Below are positions 54,361 to 64,000 of a stretch of DNA of 64,000 nt, in pieces. The notes under the pieces were generated by a model. It worked only from the letters and a program-made list of their open reading frames with translations. It was not told the origin of the DNA and searched no databases. The stretch is from the NCBI GenBank assembly GCA_013339895.1, contig JABACO010000003.1:6504229-6568228 (forward strand). The letters run 5' to 3'. Position 1 is the stretch's first letter. Each line of letters starts with the position of its first letter. The position numbers and the translations under genes were made by a program. Source of the stretch: Ephydatia muelleri (Eukaryota > Porifera > Demospongiae > Spongillida > Spongillidae).

Positions 54361-55368
54361 TTATGTGTCCCATTCATCTTTTGGTAGTGAATAGTATGTT
54401 GACCTTGATATTGGTACACCTTCACTGACAGTTTGGTACGTGGATGCAGTCATTTCAGCATTTGAGACAATTCCTCTGGATTGATGCCGAGCCATTCTTA
54501 TGACGCACACTTGTCGAATGATGAGAATGATGAAAAAAATCATCAGTGTCAGTGGAATTATAACTATCATTAGGACTTGTAAAGTAAAGAATATTGTTTT
54601 TTGGTCCATCTATGAAGAAGAACTGAGAAGCTGAATGCAAGTTCTACTAAATAGACAGTCAGTATTAATATTATTAGTGATACTATTTAAATCAGGCTTC
54701 CTTGTGGTGCTTCGCTTGTGTGAGCAATATGTATAGAAGGTGTATGCAAAAACTGCCACTATGTACAACCACACAAGTAGAGCCCAAATGTACCACATCA
54801 GCAAGCGGTTAATGATATTGGATAAACTACTATCACCACAGCTGCTGGGGTCACGCAACCAGCACATATCACCTTGATTTCCATATTGCACACTGATGAA
54901 AGGCCAAGGTACAAAGACTATTGGTACCAAGAAGGACGCAATGACATAAATCTTTTGAATGATCTTGTATCTTTTCAATTTCACTTCATTTATGACCTGT
55001 AGGCACTTGGGCTTTGTCATTAAGATGAGTAGGTGTGTTCCCAAGCAGACCATAATGACTAGTAGACTGATCAGAGTATACTCTCTGATGACTCCTAACA
55101 CAGTGCAGCCAACAAAGTCATCGAAGAGTGCAAACCATTGAAAGCTATCAGAGAACTCAAATATACAGCTTATGGCCAAAACAACGATAAATATTTCCTC
55201 CATTGAGTCAGTCTGATGGCTGTCCTTGTGACAGCAGTAGTAACATCGATTGAGAACCAATGCTATCAATCCAATGACAAAGGAGAGAAATGATAGACTG
55301 GCGTACATAATAGTGATCATCCTCATTTGAGTTTCAGATACTGTGCATTCGCTTCCATTGTCAGCCAT
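54361..55368 (-). pseudogene. Seven-transmembrane receptor copy 6, frameshifted
   Basis: Starts MADNGSECTVSE and matches the intact gene through TM5. A one-base insertion near 54,678 (TATTATTAGTGATAC) shifts the frame in TM6. The TM7 and tail portion remains readable from 54,609 down to DEWDT. Confidence 0.87.
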
Positions 55369-55820
55369 TCCTATAGGAAAATGACATTATTTGCACACAT
55401 GTTAGAAATGTTGGCAAAAGCACTTCTTATCAAAGACTGGACCCCTAAGTACTCTTATGTACTTCAGCAAAACGTGTGGTGCTTTGCTACATTAATATTA
55501 CAATTCTTAATTATTGTGATGATATGTTAATATATAGGTGATTAATTAATTGATAAAGTTTTAATGATATTAACCACACGTTTTACTGCTTATGTCTCTC
55601 TCACACTAAATTGTGCATGGATGCACATATCGTTGAGTTTATAAATAGTTTCTTTCCTGCCTGCTTCCCATTTGAGCTCAAAGTAAATCCTCTACTGAAA
55701 TTATGCCAAATCCATGTATATCTGCTTATAGATACATATTACTGTATATATCTGCTGATAGATGCATTATATTTCGATATTACTGCAAGAAGAAAATGTT
55801 TAACATGTAATTTTATGTTT

Positions 55821-57501
55821 CAGAGGCGGATTTAGAGCCCCCCAATAAGTCTCATTAATTATTCATAATCTAGAGGTACCGTATAACTATGGCATTTATG
55901 CCAACTATGCAATTTCAGTCCAATGATGATTGGTCATTGGAAAAGATACAAGAGAAAAGGCAAATGGATTGGTTTCAAACGTAAGACGGTTAGAAAAAAT
56001 TTGTTATTTGTTATTAAAAAATAGTTTACATATTCATTAAAGGGAATTGCAGCTAAACTTTCGAAAGAGAGATTAGACATCTATGAAGCTTACCAGAGAA
56101 TTGAGGAAATAATTGTTTGTCTGCGCTATAAGCTACAGACCAAATATGGAGAAATTTCATCCAGATGTTCGAAGCAAAACTAGTAGCAGAAGAAATAGGA
56201 TGTGTTGAAGAACGACTAAGAACAGTGCAGCGTCAGAAACACCGAGCAAGTGTTCCTACCGAAAGCACAGAGGAGTACTTTACTATAAACATTCCCTGGA
56301 TTTTTTTTTTAAGTATTGGAAATGGAAACGCGATATTGTGAGCAGACTGTGGAGCTGCATGTAGTTGACTTTTTGTTTCTCTGATTCCCAAGATCGCTGT
56401 AGTTAAGTAACCAAGCACAGACTATTTATCTTATTACAAAGATGATCTCCCTTCATTCCGTCCTTAGAGGCTCAAGTGGAACACTGGTACTTCCAATGGA
56501 AGACATGGTACACCTAATCCAGAGAACTCTTCTTCATGCTGATGCCGACATGTTTCCTAATATAAGACTACTAATTGAAGTAGGCTGTATGTTACCTGTA
56601 AGCAGTACAGAAGCAGAAAGGTCTTTCTCTGTATTGAGAAGATCCATTTACATAATTGAATGGGAGGAGATTGCATTAATGTCTATTGTCCTGAAAGTCC
56701 CTACAGGAATGGCTGGCAATGGAAGCGAATGTGCAAGTATATCAGGTTGTAGGCATTCATGTGGAGTGTATTATCATGAAAAGCTCCCAATGCAGGTTAA
56801 TTATTCATACATTTTAGCTCTGGGCCCAAGAAACCATGATGTAGCGTCTTACTGTTAACCATACACAGAGCGTTGACTTTTATCTGTTCCAATTGCGCAT
56901 CGCAATTCAAAAAATGCGTGGTATTTTTTGAATAGGCACGCATATTAAGTTCACACAAATGACTGCTGGTGTCGATCGGCAGTCCATATTTTCATCGCAT
57001 AGCTGTACTGCAGCACACGGAACTATCAACTCCATGACTCGTACTCAGACCACAAATTACGTAAACTTTCATTGCAGCGAGTAATACAAATTGCAAGAAG
57101 ATGTTTGTAACGAATCTAGTCCTGATTACTTCCGCCCAGGGTTTAAAGTGCTTTATAAACATGGCATTATTTTTAGAATGCAGTAATGCTCCACCATGAC
57201 AAAGCGCCATCAATCTGAAGTTGCGTCCCCCATGGGGCACACTCGTCCCCCGCGGGGGGCATCCAGGACAATAGACATTTATAACGTTAATGAATATCAA
57301 CGCCAACCTAAACATAGATCTGAAGGAAATTGTGGCTCGTTTTATCAACAAAAAAAATTCCCAAAAGTCTGTTCAAATCTTTGTCAGTATAACTAATTGT
57401 TGTGGCGTTGAACTTTTGATTGTTGATTTATGATTAATTTACCGCCCCCGCCCCCCCCCCCCCCCCCCCCCCCCCCCCACCCGCTAACTTTTCCGCCTCT
57501 G
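55821..57501 (+). mobile_element. hAT element copy 6, 1681 bp
   Basis: Left end CAGAGGCGGATTTAGAGC, right end TTCCGCCTCTG: the best-preserved inverted termini of the family. The interior has the TTF-type hAT segment and the dimerisation motif PVSSTEAERSFSVLRR at 56.6 kb. A run of 28 C lies at 57,451-57,478. It carries a captured receptor fragment at 56,705. No intact transposase. Confidence 0.8.
56705..56736 (+). other. Captured receptor start segment
   Basis: 32 bases identical to the receptor start region (codons for MAGNGSECA and the two bases plus AG before them), in plus orientation inside hAT copy 6, while all receptor genes are minus. It begins at the acceptor-like AG that precedes the receptor ATG. 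Confidence 0.75.
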
Positions 57502-57927
57502 AGTTATGACGACGGATCACAGATACCTCAGCTCTACATATATCTCTCTTCTTTACCTGCGACGAACAACGCCATTCATTTGTCGACGTAACTTTCTCTA
57601 TATCTGCTTAATGCTCCAGCTGCTTTTAGTTCTGCCTTTCCCTAAGTACGCTGCTATCTCTTTTTACCTTCCCGAGTCCCCACACAAAAATCGCATAGTT
57701 ACATTTCTCTTGTTGACCTCGATCCTTTTCAGCTGAGAACTTCCGAAATGTGGCCATGTCAAATGCATGCGGTGTCATGCACATTACTGAGAAAGACTTC
57801 CAAAACGCGCATAAGAGAGTTAGACTTGAGACTTGTCCTGCCAAGGCTTTCCCATCCCTCTCCTCGTCCCTTTCCCATCTTTGCATCGCACGTGCACACG
57901 ATCGTGTGCCGGGCAAACGCGTCAAAG

Positions 57928-58191
57928 ATGTCATCTATATTGAACCACTTACTTGCCATTGTAAAGGACACCACACACGCTCGCAGCGATCAACAGCCAC
58001 AAGAGACAAAGCACTTCGTTATACACAGTCGGAAGTTTTTTCTTGTTTCAAAGCTGTACCCGATCGTGAATCAGACTGTTTACCAGACCCTGGTAGAACT
58101 GGTGCAGAACCTTCGATTCATATTTGATGGAGTAACATTGATTCAGACTGCATTACCAGAGGATTACCAAACCTGCCTGTTATCAGTCTGA
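57928..58191 (+). CDS. Gene X, intact 87-codon copy, function unknown
   Basis: Reads MSSILNHLLAIVKDTTHARS..., then HFVIHSRKFFLVSKLYPIVN and LVELVQNLRFIFDGV, ending LPEDYQTCLLSV. No signal peptide; mixed helix-forming composition. The leader GTGTGCCGGGCAAACGCG is conserved in all copies. Four other copies in the window are disrupted, and all keep the same start context. It could be a whole small protein or a first exon. No family recognised. Confidence 0.45.
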   Translation: MSSILNHLLAIVKDTTHARSDQQPQETKHFVIHSRKFFLVSKLYPIVNQTVYQTLVELVQNLRFIFDGVTLIQTALPEDYQTCLLSV

Positions 58192-58309
58192 AATATGGCT
58201 GCGTACAGTCTGAATCAACGCAGTATCCGATGAAGGCCGGAAAGCATTTATGTTTGTTTACCAGCCCTAAGTGTGTTTTGTATTTACCAGAGTTCAATTC
58301 CCAATACAT

Positions 58310-58670
58310 TACAAAGTTGAAACAAAACACGTTACAAACAAAACAATACGCATCACACGCAATAAGCAGTACATCATATTAATCATGCTAGTCTTTTCAT
58401 TGGTGAGTTTCTGTTCAATCCTTCTGGATGAATCCCTCTCTTCGAATTTGCAAGCATCCGTGCAATCATAAACAAGGGATACAGCACGCTTAACCTGGTT
58501 ACAATCAACAGTAGAAATATTCTTGGTTAAAGATACCAAAGGACACTCGTAGTCGTTCAACACAGGTTGTCCATTTAAGACGTAATTCTCACAGCCTTGC
58601 AGCTGACAGGAGGTTTGTCCTGAACGTCACTGGCATGCAGCCAAGAATGAGTATGTAGTGGAATATAAAA
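58310..58670 (-). pseudogene. Segment Y, copy 4
   Basis: The Cys-rich frame is intact from CENYVLNGQPVLNDYECPLV to FEERDSSRRIEQKLTNEKT, but a TGA replaces the Leu codon of the 13.5-kb copy just upstream (CQ, stop, RSGQT). It converges on gene X. Confidence 0.45.
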
Positions 58671-59341
58671 ACACGCATCACATGAGTATGCAGAGGTGAA
58701 TCAGATCTTGGGGGAGGGGCATCAGTGGGTGTAGTGAGTGCATGAACTGAGCACGCCTCCAAGTCAGTGTATCATACTGCCTGTTGCAAAAAATGTTTCC
58801 TTCTGTGTGTACTTGTGTTAAAGCTCATTAATGTCAGCCAGTACCTACGCTACTGATTCAGCCTTTAGCCTTTACATGTACATCGTAAACAAATACACAT
58901 TGTTTCAGATATTAGTAATACATTATTTACAATGCCAGATAAAAACTGAATAAATTAATCTGAATTATGTATGAATCTTTGCATAGTAAACAAGTATACT
59001 TGGTCTGAATATCAGGAGATCTCCATCTGATAATACAGACCTAGTCCAATACTTTAAACTACTCTTAAATAATATTTACATGTACTTGTCAAAAAAGTAT
59101 GTTTTTCACTGCCACCAGCTCCTATTCATTACTTAGAAGTGACTAATTACATCAATGACAGAAGTTGTACAATTGTTTGCATTGATTTACTTGCTTACTA
59201 AGGTACGTGTCAGAGTTCTTATAATCGGCCCATAACGAAGACGACAAATGAAATATAAGAATCACACATGTATATGCAAGCACTTCAACACATCAGCAGC
59301 TCTAACTAGGGTCTACTAATTTTTAGTACGTTGATCTATAA

Positions 59342-59626
59342 TTGAACAAGTTACTAAAACGGGTAGTATATAGGAATTTGAAGGCAGGGTGTGTGAAAGG
59401 TAAGGAAAATAACTCGTTCAGTAAGAGGTGTATGAAAACATTTGCAAATTTCGCAGATTTTGGACAGTCAGAACCACATCCATGCACAACAAGAGGCATC
59501 CTGCAAATGTTTTATCCTAGAGATCTTTGCGTCCTCCTAGTTTGCACTCTCAAAGGATTCCGCTGTACAGTATTGCTGATCAAAAAGAGAAACAAAATGG
59601 CTTGCGAAAGCCCAGAGAATGACTAG
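59342..59626 (+). CDS. Hypothetical 94-codon frame
   Basis: Basic, Cys-containing frame (FANFADFGQSEPHPC, YPRDLCVLLVCTLKGF). The duplicate at 14.26-14.52 kb is frame-broken, so conservation does not support it strongly. No family recognised. Confidence 0.25.
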   Translation: MNKLLKRVVYRNLKAGCVKGKENNSFSKRCMKTFANFADFGQSEPHPCTTRGILQMFYPRDLCVLLVCTLKGFRCTVLLIKKRNKMACESPEND

Positions 59627-59679
59627 TATTATGAGACTTGTGCTATGCATACAAAAGCTGTCATCCTTATTCATTTTAA

Positions 59680-59769
59680 ATGAGCTCAATCATTGATGTT
59701 CATGTAGTTATTGAGTCCAGAATAAAGGAATACGTAGTTCAGCTTCCATACATGGGACTGGTTGTAAAA
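59680..59769 (+). CDS. Exon-like 30-codon segment (second copy)
   Basis: Same as 14,594-14,683, with one substitution in the readable part and a retained GTGAGT donor at 59,770. Confidence 0.4.
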
Positions 59770-60105
59770 GTGAGTATGATAAATATATTTTTATTGAGTA
59801 TAGTAACAGCATTTACTGTGCAAGTGAATGTGTAGAATTCTATTGTGTAAAATGACATGCAGTTTGTGTTTTAAAATGTACATAATGATGTCTTATTTGC
59901 TTTAAGCACCAAATGCGGCATGTTCAAGTACATGAATGAACACATAAGTTGACTTTTGTATGCTAAGCTTAAATATACGTGTCGGTGTTACAAGCATCTA
60001 CTTTTAATCATGCGTGTACATACATGTATGGTGGTATTACTGGCATTTCTATAAATATCTGCATTTAAAATCCATGGCAATGATTGAACGTGCACTGTCT
60101 TGCAG

Positions 60106-60270
60106 TCTGCCATCTCTGGTGCTAGATTCATGATTGCAAAATTAGGCTTGGCGAGTGGCTATGCACCATTGTATGTTGGGCTATCCTGGACAACAGTCAT
60201 GATCTCAAGCTCGAAATTCATGTTCAATCTGGCTCTTACACAGTCAACTTCTTGTAGCCAACTACCATAG
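60106..60270 (+). CDS. Possible exon, 54 codons
   Basis: Follows a good acceptor (CTGTCTTGCAG) and reads SAISGARFMIAKLGLASGYA... to a TAG at 60,268. No domain recognised; could be chance. Confidence 0.22.
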   Translation, partial: SAISGARFMIAKLGLASGYAPLYVGLSWTTVMISSSKFMFNLALTQSTSCSQLP

Positions 60271-60666
60271 AATATTACCATTCACTTGTTGCCTTCCATT
60301 TCTGGTATGGTGATAGTGACCAAAGTATTCAGATGACTCCACGTACATGCAATGATCTCATAGTGTTAAAAAAGTTGCACGCAAGTACATGTATGGTCCT
60401 ACAATGACATACATGTACATGATGGCATATTATACCACACGGTCAGTAGCTGTGGTACATTTAGTTACCCAGCTGCCACACTTTGCAATATGAAGTTATG
60501 ACGTGCTAGGGCAGAAAACAGAGGTTATTTTGTTTGCTCTCAGTTTGCTTGTTCTAATTCCACAACTATATGTGCACATCAATGTGATTTCATGTTTGTA
60601 CATGTAGGTGTTGTCATCTCACCATGTAATGTATACATGTACATGTACAACACTTCTCCCTTCAAG

Positions 60667-60758
60667 ATGCACTGATGATAATAGCATCAAGTAACGGAGA
60701 TCATGAGCATGTAAAGTCCTTGTTGCAGTCTGGTGCTAATCTTAACCTTCAGAATCAG
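60667..60758 (+). CDS. Ankyrin-repeat exon
   Basis: 92-base exon between TTCTCCCTTCAAG and the donor GTCAGT. It encodes ALMIIASSNGDHEHVKSLLQ and then SGANLNLQNQ, a nearly consensus ankyrin repeat ending at the common ankyrin splice point. It starts in a phase that needs one base from the previous exon, so 59,680-59,769 is not directly its partner. Further repeats are not seen in the window. Confidence 0.65.
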
Positions 60759-61119
60759 GTCAGTGCAGTGTCAACCTGCATCTCTAACTTGTTTAACACA
60801 CAAACATATAAACAATTATGTCTTACCTTACCTAAGATGAAGATTTTCTTTTAGATGTAAGGGCAACTGTGGTACTGTCCAAACAGCTAATAGAACAAAT
60901 AGGCCAGTTATGTACATTTACAGACTGACTGGAACAGTGAAAGATTCAATCACTGTTAATCTATTGATTTGTTGGTTGTAGAGGAAACAAAGTACCATAC
61001 TGCTATGATAGGATGTTAAACTAAACAGACCTAAACTTTGCAAAGAAACCTATTTGCAAAATGTATACAAACCACACTCTAACTGTAGGGGAGGAGTGGG
61101 TTAGTCGGCCACTGGGTAA

Positions 61120-62620
61120 GTTGAGCCACCCCCTTGTTTTAGCTCTACGAAGAAACATACTTGACTTATGTGAACAAATATTGACAGTTAAGTGTAATGA
61201 CTAGCTTTATGTCCTACATAAGGATTTATTCATTACAATGTAATATTCAAAAATAAACATTTTGATGATCAGAGTGAAATTCTGTTTTTGTGGTTTGTGC
61301 TTTGTGATTTGTGCTTTCATAATTTCTACACAAGGGCAATATAGTTGACCCGTTTGCAAAGGGGTAAGTTGAGCCGTTGCCTAGGGTTTCACATTGCTGT
61401 TGTAGGCCTAGGCCTAGGGTTAGGTTATATTGCAAAATGGGTTATAAGCATTAAAGCATATGTGTTTGCAAGCTTTATGTTGTTCTAAACGTATGAGAAT
61501 GAACTAAAAGTCCACCTCTGACTTAATTTAGTACATACATGTCACGTGATGTACCTTAAACCTTCGTTAAAAAGTAACAATGTAGGATTACTTATGCTAG
61601 CATGTGCACATAACTTTGGCTTAGGGCTGCATATGGTTCAACTGACCCATGTACCTGACACAACTGACCCACTTGGCTGGGTTAGTTGTGCCATTTGACA
61701 CCTGTTGATTTTTAATAATGTCCTTTCCCTCACTTACAACCCCAATCTCTAATATGCCCATGAAATGTACCCAAGTGATGCCACTTATTAACCTGTCCTT
61801 AAACCTCAGAGGTAGTGTAAACCTAACCCTAAAAAATGGCTTAACTAACCCACTCCTTCCCTACTGTACCGTGTTTCATTGCACCACTCCACAAATCACT
61901 TTCATGAAGTTTTAAGTTTACTTGTTTCATATCAGCCTTGGAAGCTGCAAGACTGGTGGTCAGTCACGGTCATCACAGTCAACAATTGCCATAATCGTTC
62001 CATTTTTTGAGATAAAGTTCCTTGACTTTCAACCATAACCAATCAGAACCAAGTATCTGAATCAGATGAAACTGCTTCTATGAGTTGTCTTGTTGATTTT
62101 GTGTATTCTGTGTTGCATGTTGTCAGGACATGTGTAGGTTTTTTTTTCCTCACCTGGTGAGGTTTTTCCTTGGCATGACAGGGTGAGGATCCACCCGCCT
62201 CTAAATAAAGTTGGTACAACCATAAAATTAGTTAGGTAGCTGGTGCCTGCTCTATGATTATGCTAATGCAATATATCAATGTGGAGGTATGATATGTTTG
62301 CATGGTTGTTGTGCACATGAGATGCTACAGCAATGTGTTGACATGGGGAGGGTGTGAAATAGGTTGTATACATGTACATAAAACCTGATGGAGAAATGAG
62401 TGGTCACTAAAGTTGTAAAAGTTACAATTTTTCTTTCTCTGAGATTCCATTGCATGTTTTCTATGGTGCATGTTGAGGAAGACATAATATGATTTTTTGG
62501 TTAAGTCTATGTGATCTGTTTTTCTCAAGAATAAAGGGAGCCAACATCTTGACAAATCTTATAGTTGTGACTACTTTTGAATTCATTAAAGGCAGCGGGC
62601 CTGCACTAACTCAGGCAAGG
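61120..62620. repeat. Dispersed repeat block, second copy
   Basis: 61.12-61.75 kb matches 14.73-15.45 kb. 61.6-62.56 kb is the inverse of 20.66-21.57 kb. Contains GTAAGTTGAGCC motifs and TAGGCCTAGGCCTAGGGTTAG. Confidence 0.65.
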
Positions 62621-62993
62621 TAAAAACCTCACCGGCTAGGAGAGGAAAACATGCTGGCACACTACTCTGACAGCACAGCATAAACAAAGACAGGGCATGC
62701 AGACAACACATAAATCAGGGATGCAGTTCCAACTGTTCCAGACACTGTCCTTAGTGACTAAACTCCACACCTATACATCACATGCCACAGATCACTAATG
62801 GGGAGAGAGTACTTCTATCAAATTTACTATGCTCCAATGACAATAACAGTTATACAAGTCAACTGTAAGATGTTTTTAAACCCATTCCTTCTCTTCAATT
62901 CTTTTTCCATCTTCTCCAGCATATGGCAGTATGCAGAGGACTCCATTTAAGCCTACTTTTCATTGCAATTATAATTATTTGCATGTGTTGTAT

Positions 62994-62994
<1 letters not shown>

Positions 62995-63052
<58 letters not shown>
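62995..63052. repeat. GT microsatellite
   Basis: Uninterrupted GT repeat of 29 units, longer and purer than its duplicate at 15.72 kb. Confidence 0.97.
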
Positions 63053-63054
<2 letters not shown>

Positions 63055-63059
63055 CTCGC

Positions 63060-63597
63060 TCTTTCAAATATAATCAAGAGCACTGTTCAATGTCCAAGAC
63101 CAGGCATCTTTCTAACTAACATTCAAGGTTGCACACAACACAAGTTAGCACAACCATTGTATCTAGGCGCTGTCATTTTGATGGCAGTCCACATGCTATA
63201 TGTAGTCTTTGTTGCTGTTTATCACTTGTGTGTTTTAACATTCATGCAAAATTGGATTTCATGCAAACCTTTGGTCCTGAGCAGCCATGAATGGTTGTTT
63301 GTTTTGCTGGTAAGAATGTTTGATGACATCATAAGACGTGTTCCAACAGACGGTAACAAAATAATATTTATTAATGTCCACAGCATACCATACAATATGC
63401 CATACAATAGTTTACAGTGGATCTAAGCAGTCCATTCACACTGGCACAAAGCATTAGGTAGTGAAATGTCCCTTGTCATTTTGATGGCAGTCCATAACCA
63501 GAAGGTTTCATCTTGTGGTGATTGGAGAGTGAAGCCTGTTAGATTGGAAATGAACATTTGCTAATTATGCAAAACACGATAGTCATGAATGTGAAAA

Positions 63598-63600
<3 letters not shown>
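63060..63600. other. Non-coding duplicate of 15.82-16.40 kb
   Basis: Follows the order of the first copy between the GT and CA tracts, with small deletions. No gene. Confidence 0.6.
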
Positions 63601-63601
<1 letters not shown>

Positions 63602-63686
<85 letters not shown>

Positions 63687-63925
63687 ACATGCACACACAT
63701 GCACAGATACACACACATGCACACAGATACACACACACATGCACAGATACACACATGCAAACAGATACACATGCACACAGATACACACACATGCACACAG
63801 ATACACACACATGCACACAGATACACACACATGCACACAGATACACACACATGCACACAGATCACACACACACATGCACAGATACACAAAAACATGTACA
63901 CAGATACAACACACACATGCACACA
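63602..63925. repeat. CA microsatellite and 18-bp minisatellite
   Basis: About 40 CA units, then ACACACATGCACACAGAT-type units to 63,925. Both strands are open through it purely because of the repeat. Confidence 0.96.
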
Positions 63926-64000
63926 CTTCACTGACTTGAGTGCACTCTTTTGGACGCTATTTCCAGTACCACTTTTGTTGGATTGGTTAACTTGCACAGG

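Overview
This looks like nuclear DNA of an invertebrate animal, plausibly a sponge or another early-branching metazoan. The evidence is genes split by GT-AG introns, AT-rich spacers, long CA/CACT microsatellites, and a mixture of P-element, Ginger1, hAT (two kinds), piggyBac-like, tyrosine-recombinase and Ty3/gypsy sequences. The species assignment is inference. There is no bacterial operon structure, and I found no rRNA gene, tRNA gene or CRISPR array.

The window is mostly a decaying tandem cluster of one repeat unit. From left to right a unit contains: (i) a CACT/CA microsatellite; (ii) a dead 3' fragment of a tyrosine recombinase (+); (iii) a seven-transmembrane receptor gene (-); (iv) its upstream region; (v) a non-autonomous hAT transposon with CAGAGGCGG... 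ends and poly-C runs; (vi) a compact region with two small coding-like segments, called X (+) and Y (-) here. Receptor copies lie at 9.5, 18.6, 22.1, 27.7, 51.0 and 54.4 kb. Only the 9.5-kb copy is an uninterrupted 338-codon gene. The others carry one or a few nonsense codons, frameshifts or truncations. The copy of X at 57.9 kb is the only intact one.

Several younger transposons are inserted in this background, and four can be delimited to the base. 1456-5960 is a P element with 34-bp inverted ends and a 7-bp duplication. It carries a six-exon transposase with a single internal stop, plus an intact antisense 341-aa accessory gene. 31264-32292 is a TTAA-type (piggyBac-like) element with a 797-bp hAT element inside it (8-bp duplication). 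36379-40779 is a Ty3/gypsy element with identical 143-bp LTRs and an intact 1359-codon Gag-Pol ORF. It sits inside the gag gene of a second, decayed gypsy element that keeps its own 144-bp LTR and primer-binding site (36043-41510). 42439-47628 is a Ginger1 DNA transposon with an integrase-type transposase and a Ulp1-type cysteine protease, flanked by CCGG duplications and inserted in the promoter of an X-type gene copy.

The last 7 kb (57.5-64 kb) is a second copy of 12.3-16.7 kb, and part of it (61.6-62.6 kb) recurs inverted at 20.7-21.6 kb. Cellular gene content outside the receptor cluster is slight: a single ankyrin-repeat exon at 60.7 kb and a few exon-like segments.
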